DNA from: an uncultured Opitutia bacterium
GTDB taxonomy: Bacteria > Verrucomicrobiota > Verrucomicrobiia > Opitutales > UBA953
Assembly (NCBI GenBank): GCA_903879465.1
Contig: CAIRLQ010000288.1
Location: forward strand, 1 to 5,303
Length of the DNA: 5,303 nucleotides
Reading direction: 5' to 3'
Positions 1-4,829 of this stretch are shown piece by piece. The position numbers and the translations under genes were made by a program. Every line of letters begins with the position of its first letter. The first letter of the stretch is position 1. Below the pieces are notes generated by a model. The model was not told the origin of the DNA and made no database searches. It worked only from the letters and a program-made list of their open reading frames with translations.

Positions 1-1
1 C

Positions 2-553
2 GCTAAAAATCGTCTGAAGGGCAAAAAACTGCAGGGCAGGGTGTGGCAGGATCGGTTGCAGGATTTTTCCGTACCGAAGGGCGCCAAGTATGATGTGGCC
101 CATTGCTTTGTCAGCACGTTCAAATACATCGATACCGAAGCTGGGGCTGTTAGTTCGTTGCGCCGCATGGCCGCCGGTCTTCGTCCGGGTGGCCTGCTGC
201 TCTTGGGTCTGCACCTCACTGATTATAAGAACAGCCCGCCTGACCATGAGCGCTGGATTGGTCGTAAACCGGGTATCCGAGTGGTCAGTGATACCTGGTC
301 CGCCCCGGCCAACCGTAAGTCTCGGACCGAGGCTATGCGCACACGCATGCGAATCACCGAGAAGGGTGTGACCCGCGTCGAAGAGACCCACTGGAATTTC
401 CGGACCTATTCGCCTCAGGAAATCCGTGCCTTACTCGCACGCGTGCCTTCGCTCGAACTTGTCGTCTGCCACGATTTCCATTACGACTTAGATTCCCAGC
501 GGAAGCTCGACCTTGAGTACTCCGACGTGATTTTGGTCCTGCGGCGAAACTGA
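2..553 (+). CDS. Class I SAM-dependent methyltransferase, C-terminal part (5' end outside window)
   Basis: The frame is open from base 2 to the TGA at 551-553, giving 183 residues of a longer protein. A GTG at 41 is only an internal valine codon, because coding continues upstream of it. Visible family features are an acidic post-strand segment (QDRLQDF), the strand motif YDVAHCFVSTFKYI where methyltransferases usually have FDxxxxxxxxxxYL, and then LRRMAAGLRPGGLLLLGL, the typical helix plus L(K/R)PGG turn. The glycine-rich SAM-binding motif I would lie before base 1 and is not seen. The protein probably methylates a small molecule or protein using S-adenosylmethionine in the cytoplasm, but the substrate cannot be told. 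The C-terminal half has a conserved-looking NFRTYSPQEI segment, as in relatives where a cap region follows the fold. The fold call is good; the specific function is unknown. Confidence 0.85.
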   Translation, partial: AKNRLKGKKLQGRVWQDRLQDFSVPKGAKYDVAHCFVSTFKYIDTEAGAVSSLRRMAAGLRPGGLLLLGLHLTDYKNSPPDHERWIGRKPGIRVVSDTWSAPANRKSRTEAMRTRMRITEKGVTRVEETHWNFRTYSPQEIRALLARVPSLELVVCHDFHYDLDSQRKLDLEYSDVILVLRRN

Positions 554-615
554 GCCCTGTGGAGCTTGCTAGACGCCGTTAAACTCTCTTGCAGGCCCTT
601 GAACGCCCGCACCTT

Positions 616-632
616 CGACGGACTAACCGTCG
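616..632 (+). other. Small perfect hairpin upstream of the SGNH hydrolase gene
   Basis: CGACGG (616-621) and CCGTCG (627-632) form a perfect 6-bp stem with an ACTAA loop. No T-run follows, so it is not a standard intrinsic terminator. It sits in the 126-bp gap between the methyltransferase stop and the hydrolase ATG, where I see no clear promoter or Shine-Dalgarno sequence. It may be a transcript-processing or weak pause structure, or chance. Confidence 0.3.
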
Positions 633-679
633 CTTGCGTCCGCAGATCGACCTCCCAGTGTCTGGCCAGCCCCCTCGCT

Positions 680-1648
680 ATGTCTTCCCTTAAGTTGCTC
701 TTTATTGCCTCTCTCTCGAGTCTCGCTACTGCGGCCTCGGGATTTGACCTAATCTATGATGCAGGCTCAAAGTCTATTATCATCTATCCCAGCAAGCCGA
801 CGGACGTCATCCGCTATACGCTCAACGGTAAAGATCCCGATTTCAGTGCCGGGAATTATCTGGCCCCTATCGAGTTGCCGCACGGTGGCATCGTGAAGGC
901 AGCACAATTCGATGAGAAGACACTCGTGGGCCAGCTGGTCACTAAGTCGATTCCGAGCGACCCTTCGCATGCGCCAAACTCCGCGGAGACTCCGCTGACC
1001 CAAAATCGCGACTGGCGCTCTTATGATTGGGTCACCCGCCATAACGAGATTCTCGCTCTCAATAAGCCTGGAGCCATCAAGGCCGACGTGGTCCTCATCG
1101 GGGACTCTATCACGCATTTTTGGGGCGGGGAGCCGAAGGCCACGCGTATTAACGGAAGGGACTCGTGGTTGAAGTACGTTGCCCCGCATCATCCGGTCAA
1201 TCTTGGTTACGGTTGGGACCGGACTGAAAATGTACTCTGGCGTTTGCAGCATGGGGAGATTGCTGGCCTGAAGCCCAAGGTATTCGTCGTTCTCATCGGG
1301 ACGAATAATCTCGGGATCAATACCGTGCTTGAAACCGCCGACGGGGTTGAGGAAGTCTGCCAAGAGCTCCGTAAGCGTGCTCCTGGGGCGAAGATCCTCC
1401 TACTCGGTCTCCTGCCTCGCCAAGAGCGTCCTGACATTATGCGCAATAAGGTGGCCGACGTGAACAAGATCTTGAAAGACCATGCGTCGAAGATTTCCGA
1501 TGCTTACCTCGATTTAACCTCCAAGTTTTTGGCTCCGGACGGTCGCATTACGAAAGATATCATGCCGGATTTCCTGCACCCCACGGATAAGGGTTACGGA
1601 ATCATGGGTGCTGCCATTGATGAGCAACTCAAGGCCTGGGGTTTCTGA
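680..1648 (+). CDS. Secreted SGNH/GDSL hydrolase, PAF-acetylhydrolase-like, with N-terminal chitobiase-C-type domain
   Basis: This 322-residue protein starts at ATG 680, chosen because it opens a clean signal peptide (MSSLKLLFIASLSSLATA, cleavage near residue 18). The open frame runs back to a TTG at 566, but the extra 38 residues are unlike a protein start. Residues about 22-90 resemble the chitobiase/hexosaminidase C-terminal (CHB_HEX_C) beta-sandwich, with IRYTLNGKDPDFS, YLAPIEL and VKAAQF. The SGNH domain follows: block I GDSIT with nucleophile Ser143, block II LGYGWDRTENVLWRL (Gly176-Asp180), block III GTNN (Gly207-Asn210), LLLGLLPR, and block V DFLH with Asp297 and His300. The order and the ENVLWRL and LLGLLPR segments match the platelet-activating-factor acetylhydrolase Ib type, which hydrolyses acyl or acetyl esters. 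The likely role is an exported esterase acting on lipid or acetylated glycan; the substrate is inferred only. No Shine-Dalgarno sequence precedes the ATG. Confidence 0.9.
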   Translation: MSSLKLLFIASLSSLATAASGFDLIYDAGSKSIIIYPSKPTDVIRYTLNGKDPDFSAGNYLAPIELPHGGIVKAAQFDEKTLVGQLVTKSIPSDPSHAPNSAETPLTQNRDWRSYDWVTRHNEILALNKPGAIKADVVLIGDSITHFWGGEPKATRINGRDSWLKYVAPHHPVNLGYGWDRTENVLWRLQHGEIAGLKPKVFVVLIGTNNLGINTVLETADGVEEVCQELRKRAPGAKILLLGLLPRQERPDIMRNKVADVNKILKDHASKISDAYLDLTSKFLAPDGRITKDIMPDFLHPTDKGYGIMGAAIDEQLKAWGF

Positions 1649-1746
1649 CCGGATTTCCTAGCAAGGTATCGGGGGATTTCGGAAGATGGTTTGCACTGTT
1701 TTATGTAGTTTTAGGTGACGTCGTTTTCGTCTTTCTTGCCACGGGG

Positions 1747-1752
1747 TATACT
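1747..1752 (+). promoter_or_regulatory. Candidate -10 element (TATACT) for the C39-like gene
   Basis: TATACT matches five of six bases of the sigma-70 -10 consensus and ends 17 bases before the ATG at 1770. The hexamer 17 bp upstream (TTTTCG, 1724-1729) is a poor -35, so the promoter is weak or activator-dependent. It would give a leader of about 10 bases without a Shine-Dalgarno sequence. The same GTATACT string occurs before the last gene. The rest of the 1649-1769 gap shows no terminator hairpin. Confidence 0.4.
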
Positions 1753-1769
1753 TGCCGTAATTTAATCCG

Positions 1770-3074
1770 ATGCGTTATCTGCTCTTTGTCTGGATGCCCT
1801 GCCAGCTTTGGCTGGTTTCCGCGTTGGCGGCCCCCCTTACGCCTTTTCCCAAACTGGAAAAGCCCCCGGTCGCGACGACATCCTTCACACAGGTGAACGA
1901 ACTCCTTGGGGCCGAACTCTTTTCGGATGATAAGCTTTGGGATGACGATTTGGCGGTCTTGGCTGACCGATTGAAATGGCCATTGGAATCGCAGACCTCA
2001 AACGAGAGCAGCTTTAGATCTTATCCCGCTGCTTCCACGCTTCTCTTTGGCAGCCGGCCATACTCCATCGCATTATACGGCGATAAGAGCGGGCCGACGA
2101 TGCTTTCGATTATCTTTGCCAATAAAGGTGACGCCGTGACCTATACACCCAAGGCAGGTAAGCCTGATAAGGAGGCGCTCGCCGGCCGCGACGCTCAGAT
2201 TAAGGATTTCAAGAAAGCCATCTCGGACGACAAGAAGAACCTGACCTCTGCCTTGACCAAGCTTTTTGGTGCTCCGGTTGCCGAACGCATGGGGCAGGGG
2301 AAGTCGATGAGTGAGGCCTGCCAGCGATGGAATTGGAAAGATCATGCCTTCCTACTCACGGCTCCGCGTGACGAGTATGTCGCTCTCCGTCTGATGCCGG
2401 CGGCCGTCGCCGACCAGGGCGGTAAGTCTCGCGTGTCGGATAGCGAGCTCATCGCACGTTCCAAGACCCGCATTCAACGCCGTGAGAACGGTGACGTAAT
2501 CCTAAAGGATATTCCGATGGTGAATCAAGGACCCAAGGGGTATTGCGCCCCGGCGACATGGGAACGTGCACTTCGGTATATGGGGATTTCCGCTGATATG
2601 TATGCCTTGGCGATGGCGGGGCATAGTGGGGCCGGTGGAGGGACCTCTTTGAGCGCTCTCGCCGCCGGAGCTAAGGACGCGGTTGTTGCTGGAGGGCGAA
2701 AAATTGAGAGCGGCTCCATGGCCAAGATCGACCCGAACTTCGTCGCCAAATACGTCGACCGAGGGCTTCCGATTATCTGGGGTATGTTCTCGACCAAGGA
2801 ATATAATGCTTTGGCCAATGAGCGCATCAAGCTGCGCGCCGACATGAAGGATCCGAAGGTATGGAAGAAGGAGCTGGGGTTGGGTCGTAAAGACCCCAAG
2901 GCGCCGAAAGTGGATCATTCGACGGCGCACGCCTGTATGATCATTGGTTACAACAAGGAGACCGGTGAAATTGCTGTCTCAGATTCGTGGGGGCCTGAAT
3001 TCGAAGAACGCTGGGTGACGGGGCCGGAGGCAACCGCCGTCAGCCAGGGTGTCTTTCAGGTTATTACCTACTGA
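1770..3074 (+). CDS. Exported C39-like (clan CA, papain-fold) cysteine peptidase-type protein
   Basis: This 434-residue protein starts with a signal peptide (MRYLLFVWMPCQLWLVSALA, cleavage near residue 20), so it acts in the periplasm or outside. The C-terminal part, from about residue 245, carries the hallmarks of C39/papain-like peptidases: IPMVNQGPKGYCAPAT with oxyanion-hole Gln253 and nucleophile Cys259, a DRGLPIIWGMF strand, THE His in HACMIIGYN (His387), and SDSWGP with Asp405. The last motif is the papain NSWG motif with Asp in place of Asn, as in C39-like enzymes. Residues about 40-215 form a mixed helical and strand region with no domain I recognise, including a lysine/aspartate-rich helix near 135-165. 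It might be a substrate-binding or inhibitory prodomain, but that is inference. No transporter or bacteriocin genes are nearby, so a leader-peptide maturation role is not supported. It ends 45 bp from the convergent lexA stop, with no clear terminator between them. Confidence 0.85.
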   Translation: MRYLLFVWMPCQLWLVSALAAPLTPFPKLEKPPVATTSFTQVNELLGAELFSDDKLWDDDLAVLADRLKWPLESQTSNESSFRSYPAASTLLFGSRPYSIALYGDKSGPTMLSIIFANKGDAVTYTPKAGKPDKEALAGRDAQIKDFKKAISDDKKNLTSALTKLFGAPVAERMGQGKSMSEACQRWNWKDHAFLLTAPRDEYVALRLMPAAVADQGGKSRVSDSELIARSKTRIQRRENGDVILKDIPMVNQGPKGYCAPATWERALRYMGISADMYALAMAGHSGAGGGTSLSALAAGAKDAVVAGGRKIESGSMAKIDPNFVAKYVDRGLPIIWGMFSTKEYNALANERIKLRADMKDPKVWKKELGLGRKDPKAPKVDHSTAHACMIIGYNKETGEIAVSDSWGPEFEERWVTGPEATAVSQGVFQVITY

Positions 3075-3119
3075 GTTTTCTGTCGCAACTCGCCGTACCG
3101 CCGTCGTTTACGTGCATCC

Positions 3120-3782
3120 TCAAATGGACTTCATGACGGACTTGGCAATTCCTTGGATGACCAGATCGTTCACCGGATGCAGTTCAGGGTAATTCTGATT
3201 CTCGGCCTTCAGGTAGACTTTAGTGCCCTGCTTAATTAGGCGCTTAAGGGTGGTTTCTCCGTCGATGAGTGCGGCGACGATATCGCCATTTTTGGGATGC
3301 CCAGGTTCGATAATCACCGTGTCACCGCTGTCGATGCCGGCATCGATCATCGAGTCGCCGCGAACCCGGAGCGCGAACGATTGGGGAGGGCGGCGGCGTG
3401 AGCTAGCGGACATGGGTGCCTGCATGGTGTCGAGGACGCCGGAAGATTCGGTATAGTCGGGGAGGCCGGCAGGAATTGCTCCAAGGTAGTTTAGGGATTC
3501 CAATTGCAGCGCGTTTTCATCCGGGCCTTCGTAGCGGATGACGATATCGGAGAGGTCTTCGACGATGGCGGCAGGGGCGACCTTGTAGGCACGTGCGGCT
3601 CCCGGGATGCGCTGGAGGACCCCCTTGCGTTCCAAGGCCTGCAGGTGCCCGAAAACGGCATTGGTCGAGGCGAAGCGGAACTTGGCCTGGATGTCCCGGA
3701 TGGATGGCCAGTAGGAGTGCTCGGCCACGTGGGCTTTCATGTAGTCAAGGATGGCGGCCTGCTTCTTGGTGAGTTCTTCCAT
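3120..3782 (-). CDS. lexA: LexA, SOS-response repressor and self-cleaving serine peptidase
   Basis: This 220-residue protein is slightly longer than the usual ~200. Residues 1-70 are the LexA winged helix-turn-helix: the family opening EELTKKQAAILDYM, the PSIRDIQ helix, and recognition helix ASTNAVFGHLQALERKG. Residues about 98-220 are the S24 peptidase domain. The cleaved bond is Ala105-Gly106 in GAIPAGLP, the nucleophile is Ser144 in RGDSM, and the general base is Lys180 in TTLKRL. All catalytic parts are present, so it should be functional. LexA represses DNA-damage genes in the cytoplasm and cleaves itself when it meets RecA filaments on single-stranded DNA. ATG 3782 is the natural family start, and the operator boxes begin three bases upstream of it, which indicates autoregulation. 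There is no Shine-Dalgarno sequence. A serine/arginine/proline-rich stretch (SASSRRRPP, 125-133) between cleavage site and catalytic core is a little unusual. No imuA/imuB/dnaE2 cassette follows. Confidence 0.95.
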   Translation of the reverse strand: MEELTKKQAAILDYMKAHVAEHSYWPSIRDIQAKFRFASTNAVFGHLQALERKGVLQRIPGAARAYKVAPAAIVEDLSDIVIRYEGPDENALQLESLNYLGAIPAGLPDYTESSGVLDTMQAPMSASSRRRPPQSFALRVRGDSMIDAGIDSGDTVIIEPGHPKNGDIVAALIDGETTLKRLIKQGTKVYLKAENQNYPELHPVNDLVIQGIAKSVMKSI

Positions 3783-3785
3783 AGT

Positions 3786-3797
3786 GAACAGATGTTC
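3786..3797 (-). promoter_or_regulatory. LexA operator 1 (SOS box)
   Basis: GAACA-GA-TGTTC is a perfect 5-bp inverted repeat with a 2-bp spacer, three bases upstream of the lexA ATG. It fits the core of the Gram-positive-type SOS box (CGAACRNRYGTTYC) at 12 of 14 positions, failing only at the two outermost bases. It overlaps the expected -10 and transcription start of lexA, so bound LexA would block polymerase. Confidence 0.85.
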
Positions 3798-3820
3798 TAT
3801 GAAAAGTTGTTCACTGTCAA
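3794..3820 (-). promoter_or_regulatory. lexA promoter with perfect -35 TTGACA
   Basis: On the minus strand a perfect TTGACA lies at 3820-3815. The -10 is less certain: TAGAAC at 3799-3794 (spacer 15) or GAACAT at 3797-3792 (spacer 17). Either places the transcription start within about 8 bases of the ATG, so the lexA mRNA would be leaderless or nearly so. Both LexA boxes lie inside or overlapping this promoter. An AT-rich stretch (3837-3862) lies upstream of the -35. Confidence 0.65.
3801..3812 (-). promoter_or_regulatory. LexA operator 2 (degenerate SOS box)
   Basis: GAAAA-GT-TGTTC differs from operator 1 at only two of 12 bases and is spaced 15 bp from it, within the -35/-10 spacer. Together the half-sites run GAACA-N2-TGTTC-N3-GAAAA-N2-TGTTC. 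The outer AGTGAACA (3783-3790) and TGTTCACT (3808-3815) also form a perfect 8-bp inverted repeat. This suggests two LexA dimers side by side, the distal one weaker. Confidence 0.6.
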
Positions 3821-3849
3821 GTCTGAGCCAAAAGCCTATATATTACCCT

Positions 3850-3855
3850 TAAAAT
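3850..3855 (+). promoter_or_regulatory. Candidate -10 element for the barrel-like gene
   Basis: TAAAAT matches five of six -10 consensus bases and lies in an AT-rich stretch (3837-3863) that also contains TATATATTA. No good -35 sits at 16-18 bp upstream. The divergent promoters for lexA and this gene share about 160 bp, so I cannot exclude some LexA effect on this gene. Assignment is weak. Confidence 0.25.
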
Positions 3856-3940
3856 TCAATAAAAGGAGCCCTAGCTTTACCGAATGGTTTCTTGGAACTT
3901 GAAGGGCGGCCTCCTGTCTGTTTCTAGACCCTACCCTAAT

Positions 3941-4477
3941 ATGAAGCACTCCTACTCCCTTGGTATCCTCGCTCTGATGGCGGCTACCTCTTCCGCCCAC
4001 GCCTTCAGCCTCCCTGTGTCCCCGTCGACACAGTTCGCCAATAACGTCTCCCTTAACTATATCCAGATCAGTTCCGCTGGGTCCACCGGACACAGTAATG
4101 AATGGATTCTCGGCGCCACCGCCTATCTTGGCACCTCTGATTTATTCGTCCAGGGCGTTGCCGCCGTTGGGGGTGACTTCGGTAACGGCGGCGACCTCGT
4201 CCAGCTCGGCTACCGCTTCAAGAATGTCGCCGGCATCGCCGACGCCGCTCTCGCGATTGGTTCCGACGAGCGCTACACCCTCAGCCTCCACCGCGCCCTC
4301 GGCGCCGGTTTCGGCGCTTGGGTTACCTACGTCCGTCAGCATAACGACGACCAGTATGGTCTCACGATCAGCAAGATGCTGACCCATGACTACTCGCTCG
4401 ATCTCGGCTATAGCCGCTATCAGGCAGCCAGCGTTAATTCTGACATCTGGTCCCTCGGCGTTCGTCGCAAGTTCTAA
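3941..4477 (+). CDS. Small outer-membrane beta-barrel-like protein with signal peptide
   Basis: This 178-residue protein starts at ATG 3941, which opens a textbook signal peptide (MKHSYSLGILALMAATSSAHA, cut after AHA at residue 21). An in-frame ATG at 3884 would add 19 residues in front of it and hide the signal. The mature protein of about 157 residues alternates polar and hydrophobic residues in short strands (SLNYIQISS, LFVQGVAAVGG, LVQLGYRFKN, YTLSLHRAL, YSLDLGYSRY), split by Gly/Asn/Asp turns. It ends IWSLGVRRKF with a terminal Phe, the signature recognised by the BAM outer-membrane assembly machinery. The size fits an eight-stranded barrel. No family is recognised and the function is unknown. 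The codons favour C in the third position more strongly than the neighbouring genes, which may reflect high expression. The gene has its own terminator and no Shine-Dalgarno sequence. Confidence 0.8.
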   Translation: MKHSYSLGILALMAATSSAHAFSLPVSPSTQFANNVSLNYIQISSAGSTGHSNEWILGATAYLGTSDLFVQGVAAVGGDFGNGGDLVQLGYRFKNVAGIADAALAIGSDERYTLSLHRALGAGFGAWVTYVRQHNDDQYGLTISKMLTHDYSLDLGYSRYQAASVNSDIWSLGVRRKF

Positions 4478-4491
4478 GCCGACCCTCCGAT

Positions 4492-4510
4492 GATGAGCGA
4501 GTTGCTCATC
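4492..4510 (+). repeat. Perfect hairpin GATGAGC/GCTCATC before the terminator
   Basis: A 7-bp perfect inverted repeat (4492-4498 and 4504-4510) with a GAGTT loop lies 15 bases after the barrel gene stop. No T-run follows, but an intrinsic terminator begins seven bases later. The pair may protect the mRNA 3' end or act as a binding site. Confidence 0.55.
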
Positions 4511-4516
4511 GACTTT

Positions 4517-4547
4517 AAAGCCGCCGATTAAGTTCGGCGGTTTTTTT
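4517..4547 (+). terminator. Intrinsic terminator of the barrel-like gene
   Basis: CCGCCGA (4521-4527) pairs with TCGGCGG (4534-4540) around a TTAAGT loop. The stem can be extended by a G-T pair and AAA/TTT pairing, and seven T residues follow (4541-4547). This is a classic Rho-independent terminator 43 bases after the stop codon. Confidence 0.92.
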
Positions 4548-4590
4548 GTACCTGCCTGACATCGGTTAACCCTATCACTCGTCCGTGCCT

Positions 4591-4798
4591 ACCCGTCGGT
4601 GGTTCACTTCCGTCATGGGGCAGGGGTTCACGAGGTTTTACTAACGGCGAAAAGTGGTACGGGTGGAAGAGTCGCTTTCTATTAGAGCCCCCTAGTCGAG
4701 GGATGGCTGCGGGGGGCTGTCCTAAAAGACGTCGAGATTTATTTAAGATATTCTTCCCCGTAGGGGAATCACCGTCAGTTCGGCCGCCACCGACGGGT
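4591..4798 (+). other. Unassigned inverted-repeat-bounded element, possible structured RNA
   Basis: This gene-free stretch is bounded by a perfect 12-bp inverted repeat: ACCCGTCGGTGG (4591-4602) and CCACCGACGGGT (4787-4798). Inside, further pairings can be drawn: 4607-4614 with 4662-4669 (six Watson-Crick, two G-T); 4629-4631 plus 4636-4639 with 4650-4656 around a GAGG bulge; AGCCCCC 4686-4692 with GGGGGCT 4712-4718; and TTCCCC/GGGGAA at 4754-4759/4763-4768 with a 3-base loop. GGTTCAC occurs twice (4601, 4625). A short T-run (4798-4801) follows the 3' arm. The layout fits a non-coding RNA closed by a long-range stem, or a small inverted-repeat mobile remnant, although I see no target-site duplication. 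It does not match tRNA, tmRNA, SRP RNA, RNase P, or any riboswitch I can recall. The strand is assumed from the T-run and the neighbouring genes. No clear promoter is visible just upstream, and pairings were found by eye without energy calculation. Confidence 0.4.
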
Positions 4799-4801
4799 TT
4801 T
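4772..4801 (+). terminator. Weak terminator-like hairpin ahead of the last gene
   Basis: CCGTC (4772-4776) can pair with GACGG (4792-4796), followed by G and TTTT. The stem is only 5 bp with a 15-base loop, so termination would be weak. Its right arm overlaps the 3' arm of the long-range repeat (4787-4798), so the two pairings exclude each other, as in attenuators. Confidence 0.3.
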
Positions 4802-4814
4802 CAGGAATCTCATG

Positions 4815-4820
4815 TATACT
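4815..4820 (+). promoter_or_regulatory. Candidate -10 element (TATACT) for the last gene
   Basis: TATACT lies 9 bases before the ATG at 4830 and is the same hexamer found before the C39-like gene. If used, transcription would start at or within a few bases of that ATG, giving a leaderless message. No good -35 is visible 17 bp upstream (GACGGG). It overlaps codons of the alternative start at 4812, so not both can be right. Confidence 0.35.
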
Positions 4821-4829
4821 GCCCTCCAT

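Noticed and set aside
566..679. TTG start at 566 extending the SGNH hydrolase by 38 residues
   Set aside because: The extension is Cys/Arg-rich and unlike a protein start, and it would bury the clear signal peptide that begins at ATG 680.
767..1363. Long minus-strand open frame inside the SGNH hydrolase gene
   Set aside because: The opposite strand carries a full set of SGNH catalytic motifs; this frame shows no motif of its own and is an antisense shadow.
3075..3119. Possible terminator between the convergent C39-like and lexA genes
   Set aside because: Only a short CGCCGT direct repeat is seen; no stable stem with a T-run on either strand.
3504..3902. Plus-strand open frame antisense to lexA
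   Set aside because: It mirrors the lexA coding sequence, which is certain from its motifs; the glycine/valine/aspartate-rich translation is typical of an antisense frame.
3884..3940. ATG 3884 as start of the barrel-like protein, with GGAG at 3865-3868
   Set aside because: The GGAG is 15 bases away, too far for a normal ribosome site, and the 19 extra residues would precede a complete signal peptide starting at 3941.
4601..4631. GGTTCAC repeats as possible tRNA T-loop pieces
   Set aside because: No acceptor, D or anticodon arms can be drawn around either copy.
4711..4750. Faint resemblance to the 5' end of tmRNA (GGGGCTG...GTCGAGATTT)
   Set aside because: The strict GGATTCGACG-type segment is not matched, there is no T-arm or CCA end within the expected distance, and a protein frame occupies that space.
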